Shown here piece after piece: positions 6,892-13,873 of a stretch of DNA of 15,155 nt. The position numbers and the translations under genes are program-made. Within the stretch, counting starts at the first letter, position 1, and the number at the start of each line of letters is the position of its first letter. Source of the stretch: Clostridia bacterium (GTDB lineage Bacteria; Bacillota; Clostridia; Oscillospirales; CAG-272); NCBI GenBank assembly GCA_024404475.1, contig JAKSPV010000018.1, forward strand, positions 1-15,155, read 5' to 3'. The notes under the pieces are model-generated. The model saw only the letters and a program-made list of their open reading frames with translations, had not been told where the DNA came from and did no database searches.

Positions 6892-7517
6892 TGACCGCTA
6901 TCATTGATTACGGCGTCGGCAACCTGTTCTCGCTCGTGTCTTCTTTCCGGAAGATCGGCGAGGAAGCCGCCGTGACGGCTGACGCGGAGACGCTGCTTGC
7001 CGCCGACCGCATCGTCCTGCCCGGCGTCGGCGCGTTCCGCGACGCCGCTGAAAAACTCGAAGCCACGGGGCTTGTGCCCGTGCTCCGGGAGGCGGCAGAG
7101 AGCGGCAAGCCGATCATGGGCATCTGCCTCGGCATGCAGCTTCTGTTCGAGAAAAGTTTCGAATACGGCGAGTACCGCGGGCTCGGGCTTCTCCACGGCG
7201 AGATCGTCCCGATCGCGGCGCACGTCAAGGGGCTGAAGGTGCCGCACATGGGCTGGAATGCCCTGCGCTTTGCAAAGCCGGAACATCCGCTGTTCCGCTA
7301 CATCAAAGAGGGCGACTGCGTTTATTTCGTGCACTCCTACTACGCCGTCGGATGCGAGGATTCGCTCCTCGCCTCGGCGGAATACGGCACGGAGATCACC
7401 GCCGCCGTCGGCCGCGGGAACGTCATGGGCTGCCAGTTTCACCCGGAAAAGAGCGGCGACGTCGGGCTCTCCATTCTCCGAGCGTTCTGCGAAATGAAAG
7501 AAGGTGCGCTATGCTGA
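6891..7517 (+). CDS. hisH: Imidazole glycerol phosphate synthase, glutaminase subunit
   Basis: 208 residues, a class I glutamine amidotransferase that makes ammonia for HisF. The catalytic triad is visible: nucleophile C79 in GICLGMQLLF, and H184 and E186 in QFHPEKSG. The N-terminus MTAIIDYGVGNLFSL and PHMGWNALR are HisH-typical. The ATG at 6891 shares its A with the hisB stop (TGATG) and has AAAGGAG eight bases before. The longer frame upstream (from 6741) is out-of-frame hisB sequence and was not used. The gene overlaps hisA by seven bases, so the HisH and HisF subunits are made from one tightly coupled message with hisA between them. Confidence 0.96.
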   Translation: MTAIIDYGVGNLFSLVSSFRKIGEEAAVTADAETLLAADRIVLPGVGAFRDAAEKLEATGLVPVLREAAESGKPIMGICLGMQLLFEKSFEYGEYRGLGLLHGEIVPIAAHVKGLKVPHMGWNALRFAKPEHPLFRYIKEGDCVYFVHSYYAVGCEDSLLASAEYGTEITAAVGRGNVMGCQFHPEKSGDVGLSILRAFCEMKEGALC

Positions 7518-8224
7518 TCTTCCCTGCGATCGACCTCTACGAGGGCGAGGCCGTCCGGCTTTACAAGGGCGACTACGCTGCGAAAACGGTTTACAGCACC
7601 GATCCTGTCAGCGTGGCACTTGATTTCAAGGCGGCGGGCGCGACGCACGCGCATCTCGTCGATCTCGAAGGTGCGAAGACGGGCGGCACGCCGAACTTCG
7701 ACGTCGTCTCGGCGATCAAGCGGGAGAGCGGGCTCTTCTGCGAGATCGGCGGCGGCATCCGCGACATGGACGTTATTGAACGGTACGTCGCGGCGGGGCT
7801 TGACCGCGTGATCCTCGGCACGGCTGCCGCGGAAACCGAAGATTTCGTCCGCGAAGCGGTCGGCGCCTACGGCGAGAAGATCGCCGTCGGGATTGACATC
7901 CGCGACGGCTTCGTGGCGACGCACGGCTGGACGGAATCGTCGGGCGTCGATGCGTTCACGTTCTGCGAAAAAATGCAGGCGATCGGCGTCAAAACGCTGA
8001 TCTGCACGGATATTTCCAAAGACGGCGCGATGGTCGGCACGAACCGTGAACTCTACCGCGAGCTCTCGCGGCGCTTCCCGATCAAGATTACGGCGTCCGG
8101 CGGCGTTTCGACGCTCGAGGACGTTCAGGCGCTCCGCGCGCTCGACCTCTACGGCGCGATCATCGGCAAGGCGTACTACACGGGTGCGATCCGGCTGTCC
8201 GAAGCGATCGAGGTGGCAAAATGA
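7511..8224 (+). CDS. hisA: ProFAR isomerase (phosphoribosylformimino-AICAR-P isomerase)
   Basis: 237 residues, a (beta/alpha)8 barrel carrying out the Amadori rearrangement of ProFAR to PRFAR. The N-terminal Asp of FPAIDLYEG and the mid-barrel Asp of GIDIRDGFVATHGW are the expected acid/base pair. EIGGGIRDM and TASGGVSTLEDVQAL form the two phosphate-binding sites expected from the half-barrel duplication. Start ATG at 7511 with AGAAGG upstream, inside the end of hisH (7-bp overlap). The ATGA at the end couples it to hisF. The tryptophan isomerase PriA is structurally similar but belongs to actinobacteria; the operon context supports HisA alone. Confidence 0.95.
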   Translation: MLIFPAIDLYEGEAVRLYKGDYAAKTVYSTDPVSVALDFKAAGATHAHLVDLEGAKTGGTPNFDVVSAIKRESGLFCEIGGGIRDMDVIERYVAAGLDRVILGTAAAETEDFVREAVGAYGEKIAVGIDIRDGFVATHGWTESSGVDAFTFCEKMQAIGVKTLICTDISKDGAMVGTNRELYRELSRRFPIKITASGGVSTLEDVQALRALDLYGAIIGKAYYTGAIRLSEAIEVAK

Positions 8225-8979
8225 TTACGAAACGCATTATTCCCTGCCTCGACGTGCGCGACGGCAGGGTCGTCAAAGGGATCAATTTCGAGGGGCTCCG
8301 CACGGTCTCCTCGCCGGTCGATCTGGCGCGGTATTACAGCGACTGCGGCGCTGACGAACTTGTATTTTATGACATCACGGCGTCCTCCGACGGACGGAAA
8401 TTATTTACCGATATTTTGACGGAAACGGCGCGGAACGTCTTTATCCCGCTGACCGTCGGTGGCGGCATCTCATCGCTCGACGATTTCGACCGCGTTCTGA
8501 AATGCGGTGCGGACAAGGTCAGCGTCAACTCCGGCGCGATCCGCGATCCCTCGCTAATCGGCGAGGCGGCGAAGCGCTACGGCGACCAATGCGTCGTTCT
8601 GTCCGTGGACATCAAGCGTGTGGACGGTGTCTTCCGTGTCTTTGCCAAGGGCGGGCGCGTGAACACCGGGCTTGAAGCGATCGAATGGATCCGCCGCGGC
8701 GTCGGCAGCGGAGCCGGGGAGGTCGTCGTCAACTCGATCGACACAGACGGTGTCAAGGGCGGTTTCGATCTCGAGATGCTGGATGCGGTGTGCAGCGCCG
8801 TATCCGTCCCCGTGATCGCGTCCGGCGGCGCCGGCAAGATCGAAGATTTCATCGAGCTGTTCAAGACGCTTCCAAAAGTCGATGCGGGGCTCGCCGCGTC
8901 GATCTTCCACTTCGGCGAAGTGAAGATCGCCGACCTCAAACGGGAAATGAAAGCGCACGGGATCCCCGCGCGGATATAA
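8221..8979 (+). CDS. hisF: Imidazole glycerol phosphate synthase, cyclase subunit
   Basis: 252 residues, a (beta/alpha)8 barrel paralogous to HisA. It uses ammonia channelled from HisH to convert PRFAR to imidazole glycerol phosphate and AICAR. Signatures are MITKRIIPCLDVRDGRVVKG (catalytic Asp of CLDV), VGGGISSLDDF, the second catalytic Asp of VLSVDIKRVDG, and VIASGGAGKIEDF for the second phosphate site. The length is normal. GAGGTG precedes the ATG, which overlaps the hisA stop by four bases. A 10-bp gap with its own strong RBS separates it from hisIE. AICAR produced here links histidine to purine synthesis. Confidence 0.97.
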   Translation: MITKRIIPCLDVRDGRVVKGINFEGLRTVSSPVDLARYYSDCGADELVFYDITASSDGRKLFTDILTETARNVFIPLTVGGGISSLDDFDRVLKCGADKVSVNSGAIRDPSLIGEAAKRYGDQCVVLSVDIKRVDGVFRVFAKGGRVNTGLEAIEWIRRGVGSGAGEVVVNSIDTDGVKGGFDLEMLDAVCSAVSVPVIASGGAGKIEDFIELFKTLPKVDAGLAASIFHFGEVKIADLKREMKAHGIPARI

Positions 8980-8989
8980 GGAGAAAATT

Positions 8990-9637
8990 ATGATCGACAT
9001 CAGCGAACTGAAATTTGACAAAGACGGGCTGATCCCCGCCGTCGTCGTAGACGCCGTTTCCGGCCGCGTTTTAACGCTTGCCTACATGAATGAGGAGAGT
9101 CTTAAAATCTCGATGGAAAAGGAACTGACGTGTTTCTGGAGCCGTTCCCGGCAGGAACTGTGGCTCAAAGGCGAGACGAGCGGCAATTACCAGCACATCG
9201 TTTCGATCACCGCCGACTGCGACAAGGACGCGCTCGTCGTCGTGGTAGAGCCGGACGGCCCCGCCTGCCACCTCGGGACCTTCTCGTGTTTTGAAAATCC
9301 CGTGTTCGAGAGCAACGAACGGCATGAATTTTCCTACGAGCAGCTTTACGAACTGATCCGCGGACGCAAGGAGAACCCGAAAGAGGGCTCTTACACGACG
9401 TATCTTTTCAACAAGGGCCTGGACAAGATCCTCAAGAAAGTCGGCGAGGAAAGTACCGAGGTGATCATTGCAGCGAAGGCGGAGGACAAAAAGGAGACGG
9501 TCTACGAGATCGCCGACCTCGCCTACCACGTGATGGTGCTGATGATCGAGGCGGGCATCTCCCTCGAGGACATCTACCGCGAACTCGCGTCGCGGCACGT
9601 GATCGACAAAAAAGTCAAGCAGGAAAAGATGACGTGA
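8990..9637 (+). CDS. hisIE: Bifunctional phosphoribosyl-AMP cyclohydrolase / phosphoribosyl-ATP pyrophosphohydrolase
   Basis: 215 residues carrying steps 2 and 3 of the pathway. Residues ~1-110 are HisI: VLTLAYMNEESL, CFWSRSRQELWLKGETSGN and the metal-binding DCDKDALVVVVEPDGPACHLG with conserved Cys/Asp. Residues ~115-205 are HisE, an all-alpha MazG-like fold: SYTTYLFNKGLDKILKKVGEESTEVIIAAK, where EExxE-type acids bind Mg2+, then EIADLAYHVMVLM. The fusion order HisI-HisE is the usual one. The start has AAGGAG six bases before the ATG. It is the last gene of the operon; a strong terminator follows within 40 bp. Confidence 0.96.
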   Translation: MIDISELKFDKDGLIPAVVVDAVSGRVLTLAYMNEESLKISMEKELTCFWSRSRQELWLKGETSGNYQHIVSITADCDKDALVVVVEPDGPACHLGTFSCFENPVFESNERHEFSYEQLYELIRGRKENPKEGSYTTYLFNKGLDKILKKVGEESTEVIIAAKAEDKKETVYEIADLAYHVMVLMIEAGISLEDIYRELASRHVIDKKVKQEKMT

Positions 9638-9675
9638 TTTTTTCCGTCCGAAACATCGCTTCAAGATAGGACAAA

Positions 9676-9703
9676 AAAGCCGCAGCCCGTAGGCTGCGGC
9701 TTT
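9676..9703. terminator. Bidirectional terminator between hisIE and mscS
   Basis: AAAGCCGCAGCC (9676-9687), loop CGTA, GGCTGCGGCTTT (9692-9703): a perfect 12-bp stem ending in T residues in both directions. It serves both the his operon and the convergent channel gene. Confidence 0.92.
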
Positions 9704-9715
9704 CTGTTTGCGGAT

Positions 9716-10528
9716 TTAGTCTTCCGGTTTGACGAGGCGGACGGCAAGTCTCTCTTCGGGGTCGTCGATACCGTTCGCGGCAAGTGCCTTCGAGCAGTTC
9801 TCGAGAAGATCGAAGTAGACGTCCCAGTACTTCCCGCTCTCGCACCATGCGCGGATCGTGAAAATGTAGGTATCGTCGTCCACGGCAGACAGGCGGCTGA
9901 ACGGTGCCGGATCGGTGATGATGCCGGCCGTTTCGCTGACGGCTTTCAAGAGCACTTCTCTTGCGACGTCCTGATCGCAATCGTTGGTGATCTTGAAGTT
10001 CAGGTCAACGCGGCGCAGTTCTTCGCTGCTGAAGTTCGTGACGTTGGAGTTCATAAGGTCGCCGTTCGGAACGGTGATGCGCTTGTTGTCGATCGTGATG
10101 ATCGTCGTGTAGAAGATGCCGATGTCACGGACGGTGCCTTCGGCGCCGGTGGCGTCGATGTAATCGCCCACGCGGAACGGCTTGAAGATCAGGATCATCA
10201 AACCGCCGGCAAAGTTGCTGAGCGCGCCCTGCAGAGCGAGGCCGATCGCCAGGCCGCAGGAAGCAAGGACGGCAACGACACTCGTCATCGGGATGCCGAG
10301 GATGCTGATGACGCTGACGACAAGCAGCACGTAAAGGCCAACGCTGACAAAGCTCTTCACGAAGCTCTGGACGGTCTTATCCAGTTTCGAGAATTTGTCC
10401 GCTTTGGTCATTGCTTTCTTGATACCCTTGATGATCAGCGAGCCGATCACAAGAACGATGATCGCCAGGATGATCTTGCCGCCGACACTCATGGCAAGAT
10501 CCAGGCATTTTGACAGAAATTCATCCAT
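9716..10528 (-). CDS. mscS: Small-conductance mechanosensitive channel (MscS family)
   Basis: 270 residues, close to the 286 of E. coli MscS. Three membrane helices are visible: ~15-35 (GGKIILAIIVLVIGSLIIKG), ~60-82 (VSVGLYVLLVVSVISILGIP) and the Gly/Ala-rich pore helix ~84-112 (VVAVLASCGLAIGLALQGALSNFAGG). The last is followed by the beta-domain entrance FKPFRVGDYID and the family signature ITVPNGDLMNSNVTNFS. The C-terminal alpha/beta cytoplasmic cage follows. It releases solutes on sudden loss of osmolarity; this is known for the family. A strong AAGGAGAT lies before the ATG at 10528, and a near-consensus promoter lies 40 bp upstream. Its gene is convergent with the his operon and divergent from the CARF nuclease. 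No functional link to either is evident. Confidence 0.93.
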   Translation of the reverse strand: MDEFLSKCLDLAMSVGGKIILAIIVLVIGSLIIKGIKKAMTKADKFSKLDKTVQSFVKSFVSVGLYVLLVVSVISILGIPMTSVVAVLASCGLAIGLALQGALSNFAGGLMILIFKPFRVGDYIDATGAEGTVRDIGIFYTTIITIDNKRITVPNGDLMNSNVTNFSSEELRRVDLNFKITNDCDQDVAREVLLKAVSETAGIITDPAPFSRLSAVDDDTYIFTIRAWCESGKYWDVYFDLLENCSKALAANGIDDPEERLAVRLVKPED

Positions 10529-10566
10529 AATATTATCTCCTTTTTCCGCATTTGCGGCTTTCTCAT

Positions 10567-10595
10567 ATTATAGCATATTCTCCCTCTGTATGCAA
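10567..10595 (-). promoter_or_regulatory. mscS promoter (extended -10)
   Basis: On the minus strand TTGCAT (10590-10595), a 17-bp spacer and TATAAT (10567-10572), preceded by TGC (extended -10). The transcript start is predicted near 10560, about 32 nt before the ATG. Confidence 0.75.
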
Positions 10596-10602
10596 TATAT
10601 CC

Positions 10603-10631
10603 TTGCATTATTTCCCGTTTTGTGGTACGAT
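10603..10631 (+). promoter_or_regulatory. Promoter of the CARF nuclease gene
   Basis: TTGCAT (10603-10608), a 17-bp spacer and TACGAT (10626-10631), preceded by TGG (extended -10). Predicted start near 10638, about 47 nt before the ATG. Its -35 faces the identical -35 of mscS seven bases away. Confidence 0.6.
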
Positions 10632-10684
10632 AAAAACGATGACGGCGGAGCCGAAAACGGCGTCCGCAAAAAGCAGGTGACGAG

Positions 10685-11860
10685 ATGAAAACGCTGATCG
10701 AACTGTACGACGAGCGCCCGATCGAAAACGTTCTGGCGTCGGAGGTGTTCCGCCCGGAAAGGACGGTCTTTCTCTGCCCGAGCGACGTCGCGCAGAACAA
10801 AACGCTGAAAGAGTCGCTCGTTCGCTATTTTAAGCACTGCGGGCTCGATACCGAGCTCGTCTTTCTGGAGTCGAGTCTCTACCATGCAGACAAACTCGTG
10901 CGGCAGATCCGCACCGTGAAGGAGACGTATCCGGACTGCGTCGTTGACATCACCGGCGGCACGGACGCCGCGCTCTTCGCATGCGGCTCGGTGTGCGCCG
11001 AACTCGATATTCCGGCGTTCACTTACAGCCGGCGGAACAACTGTTTCTATGATATCCGCTCCGCGCCGTTCGCGGAGCAGCTTCCCTGCGCGATAGAGCA
11101 CACAGTCGAAGACTGTTTCCTGATGGCAGGCGGTGCGCTTCGCACCGGACGAGTGGACAACCGCGTGCTCGGGCAGTATGCGGACTGCTTCGTGCCGTTC
11201 TTCCGGCTCTATCTGCAGTACCGCTCCGAGTGGGTGCAGGCCGTCAACTACATCCAGAGCGCGTCACGTACCGACAAAGGCGCGAACGTACCGCTGAAGA
11301 TATCTGCTCCCTACACTGTCAAGGGCGAGCGCGGCACGAACGTCGATGCGCCGGAAGCGCTGCTCCGTGAATTTGAGAAGCTCGGTTTCCTCCGGAACGT
11401 CAGCATCTCGAAAGAAAATGTCCGTTTCACGTTCCGCGACGCGCAGGTGCGCGCGTGGCTTCGCGACGTCGGCTGCGTGCTGGAACTGTTCGTATATCAC
11501 GAATGTATCGATGCGGGGCTGTTCAACGACGTCGTCACGAGCGCCGTCGTTGACTGGGAAGGCACGACGATCCGCGACAGCGTTTCCAACGAGATCGACG
11601 TCATGGCGATGCGCGGCATCCTGCCGGTCTTCATCAGCTGCAAGACCTGCCCGATCACGACGGACGCGCTGAACGAGCTCGCCGTTCTGCGGGACCGTTT
11701 CGGCGGCAAAGGCGCCAAGGCGGCGATCGTCACGACGCAGAACTGCCGGGCCATTACGCTCCACCGCGCGTCGGAGCTCGGCATCGACGTGATCGACCTG
11801 CGCGACCTCAAGGACGTCAGCATCAAAGACCGGCTCGTCACGCTCCTGCGTACGGAATAA
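10685..11860 (+). CDS. Standalone CARF + PD-(D/E)xK nuclease of the DUF1887 (Card1/Can2-like) family
   Basis: 391 residues. Residues ~1-135 form a CARF-like Rossmann domain: TVFLCPSD and VVDITGGTDAALFA (D88, TGGT 90-93), the loop that in relatives contacts cyclic oligoadenylate. Residues ~200-250 look like a winged linker (APEALLREFEKLGFLRNV). Residues ~262-375 are a restriction-like nuclease: LELFVYHEC (E268), NEIDVMAMRGILPVFISCK with D305 and K320 as the D...xK core, then ELAVLRDRFGG. Known relatives are activated by cyclic tetra-adenylate in type III CRISPR and cut nucleic acids. No Cas10, array or other cas gene is visible here, so its signal and role are open. The RBS is modest (AGGTGA). 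Flanked by its own promoter and terminator; monocistronic. Confidence 0.82.
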   Translation: MKTLIELYDERPIENVLASEVFRPERTVFLCPSDVAQNKTLKESLVRYFKHCGLDTELVFLESSLYHADKLVRQIRTVKETYPDCVVDITGGTDAALFACGSVCAELDIPAFTYSRRNNCFYDIRSAPFAEQLPCAIEHTVEDCFLMAGGALRTGRVDNRVLGQYADCFVPFFRLYLQYRSEWVQAVNYIQSASRTDKGANVPLKISAPYTVKGERGTNVDAPEALLREFEKLGFLRNVSISKENVRFTFRDAQVRAWLRDVGCVLELFVYHECIDAGLFNDVVTSAVVDWEGTTIRDSVSNEIDVMAMRGILPVFISCKTCPITTDALNELAVLRDRFGGKGAKAAIVTTQNCRAITLHRASELGIDVIDLRDLKDVSIKDRLVTLLRTE

Positions 11861-11865
11861 AACCG

Positions 11866-11897
11866 AAAACGCCCCTCAGGGCGTTTTTCTTTTTCCG
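11866..11897 (+). terminator. Rho-independent terminator after the CARF nuclease
   Basis: AAAACGCCC (11866-11874), loop CTCA, GGGCGTTTT (11879-11887), followed by a T-rich tract to 11895. It begins five bases past the stop codon. Confidence 0.9.
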
Positions 11898-11908
11898 AAA
11901 AATCCCTC

Positions 11909-11937
11909 TTGACAAGTGCTTTCCGGTATGGTACAAT
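11909..11937 (+). promoter_or_regulatory. Promoter of the LexA-like/polymerase/YolD operon
   Basis: A consensus TTGACA (11909-11914), 17 bp, TACAAT (11932-11937), with TGG in front (extended -10). The expected start, about 11944, falls on the palindromic operator, so the promoter is strong but repressible. Confidence 0.85.
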
Positions 11938-11938
11938 C

Positions 11939-11963
11939 TAAATCGAACAAAATGTTCGGTTTA
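11939..11963. promoter_or_regulatory. LexA-type operator (SOS box variant)
   Basis: Arms TAAATCGAACA (11939-11949) and TGTTCGGTTTA (11953-11963) match at 10 of 11 positions around a 3-bp centre AAA. The core CGAAC and GTTCG are separated by 5 bp, whereas the Bacillus SOS box has 4. It overlaps the transcription start and lies 13 bp before the repressor gene, so autoregulation is likely. Confidence 0.8.
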
Positions 11964-11976
11964 GAGAGGTGCAGTC

Positions 11977-12597
11977 ATGAGACGGAAAAACGAAGCGCTG
12001 ATGAAGGACATGATCCGCTACGTCGAGGAATACCGCTTTGAAAATCATTCGTCGCCGACGATCCGCAAGATCGCCGCGCGGTTTGACATCAGCGTATCCA
12101 CGGCGGAGGCATATCTCGTCGAAATGAACGCACGCGGGCTGCTCCGTTATAGGCCGAAGGACATTCAGACGAGCGGCACGGCAAAGACGGACAGCCGCAT
12201 GACGCGCGTACCCGTGATCGGCTCCGTCGTCTGCGGCTCGCCGGAGTTTGCGGAAGAGGATTTCGAGGAGTTCGTCCCCCTGCCCGTCGCGCTGTTCGGC
12301 GAGGGCGAGTTCTTCATTCTCCGCACGCACGGCGACTCCATGATCGGCGCCGGGATCGAGGAAGGCGACATGGTCGTTGTCCGCCGCTCGGAAACGGCGC
12401 GTCCCGGCGAAATCGTCGTCGCGCTCGTGGAAAACGAGACGACGCTCAAAACGTTCTACCCGGAGCCGGAGCAGCATCGCGTTCGGCTGCACCCCGAAAA
12501 TCCCGCGATGGAGGATATTTTCGTTCCGTCGTGCAACGTGCAGGGCGTCGCCTGCCACGTTATCAAAAAACTGAAACACCATGTACCTGTGCATTGA
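11977..12597 (+). CDS. LexA-like S24 autocleaving repressor (cassette-specific LexA/UmuD relative)
   Basis: 206 residues. Residues ~1-65 are a winged HTH of LexA type (SSPTIRKIAARFDISVSTAEAYLVEMNARGLL is the recognition region plus wing). Residues ~75-206 are the S24 peptidase: cleavage site C86-G87 in VVCGSP, nucleophile S121 in THGDSM, and general base K158 in TTLKTFY. The spacings (35 and 37 residues) match E. coli LexA exactly. The Cys-Gly cleavage site is that of UmuD rather than the Ala-Gly of E. coli LexA. It is expected to bind the operator just upstream and to self-cleave on RecA filaments after DNA damage (family knowledge). Because it is operonic with a Y-family polymerase, it may be a dedicated regulator rather than the global LexA. 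AGAGG precedes the ATG; the end overlaps the polymerase gene by 17 bp. Confidence 0.9.
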   Translation: MRRKNEALMKDMIRYVEEYRFENHSSPTIRKIAARFDISVSTAEAYLVEMNARGLLRYRPKDIQTSGTAKTDSRMTRVPVIGSVVCGSPEFAEEDFEEFVPLPVALFGEGEFFILRTHGDSMIGAGIEEGDMVVVRRSETARPGEIVVALVENETTLKTFYPEPEQHRVRLHPENPAMEDIFVPSCNVQGVACHVIKKLKHHVPVH

Positions 12598-13873
12598 TCT
12601 GAAAAGTTTTTACGCCTCCGTCGAATGTGTCGAGCGGGGGCTTGATCCGATGACCGCCATGCTGGCCGTTGCCGACCCGAGCCGCGGGCCCGGCGGCATT
12701 TGTCTGGCGATCACGCCTGCCATGAAGGCGCTCGGCATCAAGAACAGATGCCGGATCTTTGAGATCCCGAAAAACGTCACCTACATCACCGCCGTCCCGC
12801 GCATGCGGCTCTATATGGAGTACAGCGCCAGGATCTACCGGACGTATCTGCGCTACATCTCGCCCGAGGATATTTACGTCTACTCCGTGGACGAGTGCTT
12901 CATCGACATTTCTCAATACACACGCCTGTATCACAAAACCGACCGCGAAATGACGGATTTTCTGCTCGAGGCCGTGCGGCGGGAGACCGGACTGTATGCC
13001 GCGGCGGGAATCGGGACAAATCTCTTCCTTGCCAAAGTAGCGCTTGACGTGACAGCCAAACACGCGGCGGATTTCGTCGGTTTTCTGGACGAGGAAACGT
13101 TCAAGGCGACGATCTGGCACCACCGGCCGATCACGGACATCTGGAACATCGGCCCCGGCATCGCGCGGCGGCTCGAACGGCTCGGGATCCACGATCTGTA
13201 CGACGTCGCACACTACGAGGAAAAATGGCTTTACAAGGAATTCGGCGTCAATGCGGAATTTCTGATCGACCACGCCCACGGGATCGAGCCCTGCACGATC
13301 GCCGACATTCACGCCTGCACGGCGAAAACGAAGTCGATTTCGAACAGCCAGATCCTGTTTGAGGAATACACGGCGGAAAACGCGCTGCTCGTTATGAAGG
13401 AAATGGTAGACAATCTCGTTTTGGAGCTGGTCGGGCAGCGGCTCGCAGCGTCGTCCGTCTGGCTCTCCGTCGGTTACTCGCGGGACGTCATTCAGCCGAC
13501 CGGCGGTTCTTTCCGGCTTCGCGAGCCGACCAATTCTTACCGGAAGATCGTCGCCGCCTTCGAGGCATATTTCCGGAAAACGGTGCAGGCGAATTATCCG
13601 GTCAAGCGGCTCGGCATCGCGCTCTGCGGTCTCGTTGACGAGAGAAATACCGGCGCGACGATCGACATGTTCGCCGACACGGCGGCGGAAGAAAAAGAAC
13701 GCCGGCTGCAGGAGGCCGTGATCGGGCTCCGGAGCCGGTTCGGAAAAAATGCCGTTCTGAAAGCGATGAGTTATGAGGAAAAAGCGACTGCGCGAATGCG
13801 GAACCGGCTGATCGGAGGACACAATGCAGAAACACTCGATGGCGGAACGGGCGATGCAGTTCGGCGCGTTTGA
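12581..13873 (+). CDS. Y-family translesion DNA polymerase (UmuC/UvrX-like)
   Basis: 430 residues. The palm starts at once with YLCIDLKSFYASVE: D6 is a catalytic metal ligand and Y11 the steric gate position, as in UmuC. VYSVDECFIDIS supplies D104 and E105. AAGIGTNLFLAKVALD follows, then the helix-hairpin-helix DIWNIGPGIARRLERLGIHDL (~188-210) and a little-finger domain to ~365. It would copy past damaged bases at low fidelity, needing a processivity clamp (family knowledge). It most resembles the UvrX/YqjW branch of Firmicutes, which pairs with YolD proteins as here. The ATG lies inside the end of the lexA-like gene with no clear Shine-Dalgarno sequence (AAAACTGAAACACC upstream), suggesting translational coupling. 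The C-terminal ~17 residues overlap the next gene by 50 bp. Confidence 0.93.
   Translation: MYLCIDLKSFYASVECVERGLDPMTAMLAVADPSRGPGGICLAITPAMKALGIKNRCRIFEIPKNVTYITAVPRMRLYMEYSARIYRTYLRYISPEDIYVYSVDECFIDISQYTRLYHKTDREMTDFLLEAVRRETGLYAAAGIGTNLFLAKVALDVTAKHAADFVGFLDEETFKATIWHHRPITDIWNIGPGIARRLERLGIHDLYDVAHYEEKWLYKEFGVNAEFLIDHAHGIEPCTIADIHACTAKTKSISNSQILFEEYTAENALLVMKEMVDNLVLELVGQRLAASSVWLSVGYSRDVIQPTGGSFRLREPTNSYRKIVAAFEAYFRKTVQANYPVKRLGIALCGLVDERNTGATIDMFADTAAEEKERRLQEAVIGLRSRFGKNAVLKAMSYEEKATARMRNRLIGGHNAETLDGGTGDAVRRV

Noticed and set aside
10546..10557. CCGCA-TT-TGCGG mini-hairpin in the mscS leader as a regulatory RNA
   Set aside because: A 5-bp stem with a 2-nt loop is too small to be convincing, and no expression platform is evident.
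10529..11976. CRISPR array or cas genes near the CARF nuclease
   Set aside because: No direct repeats with regular spacers and no Cas-like frames were seen anywhere in the window.
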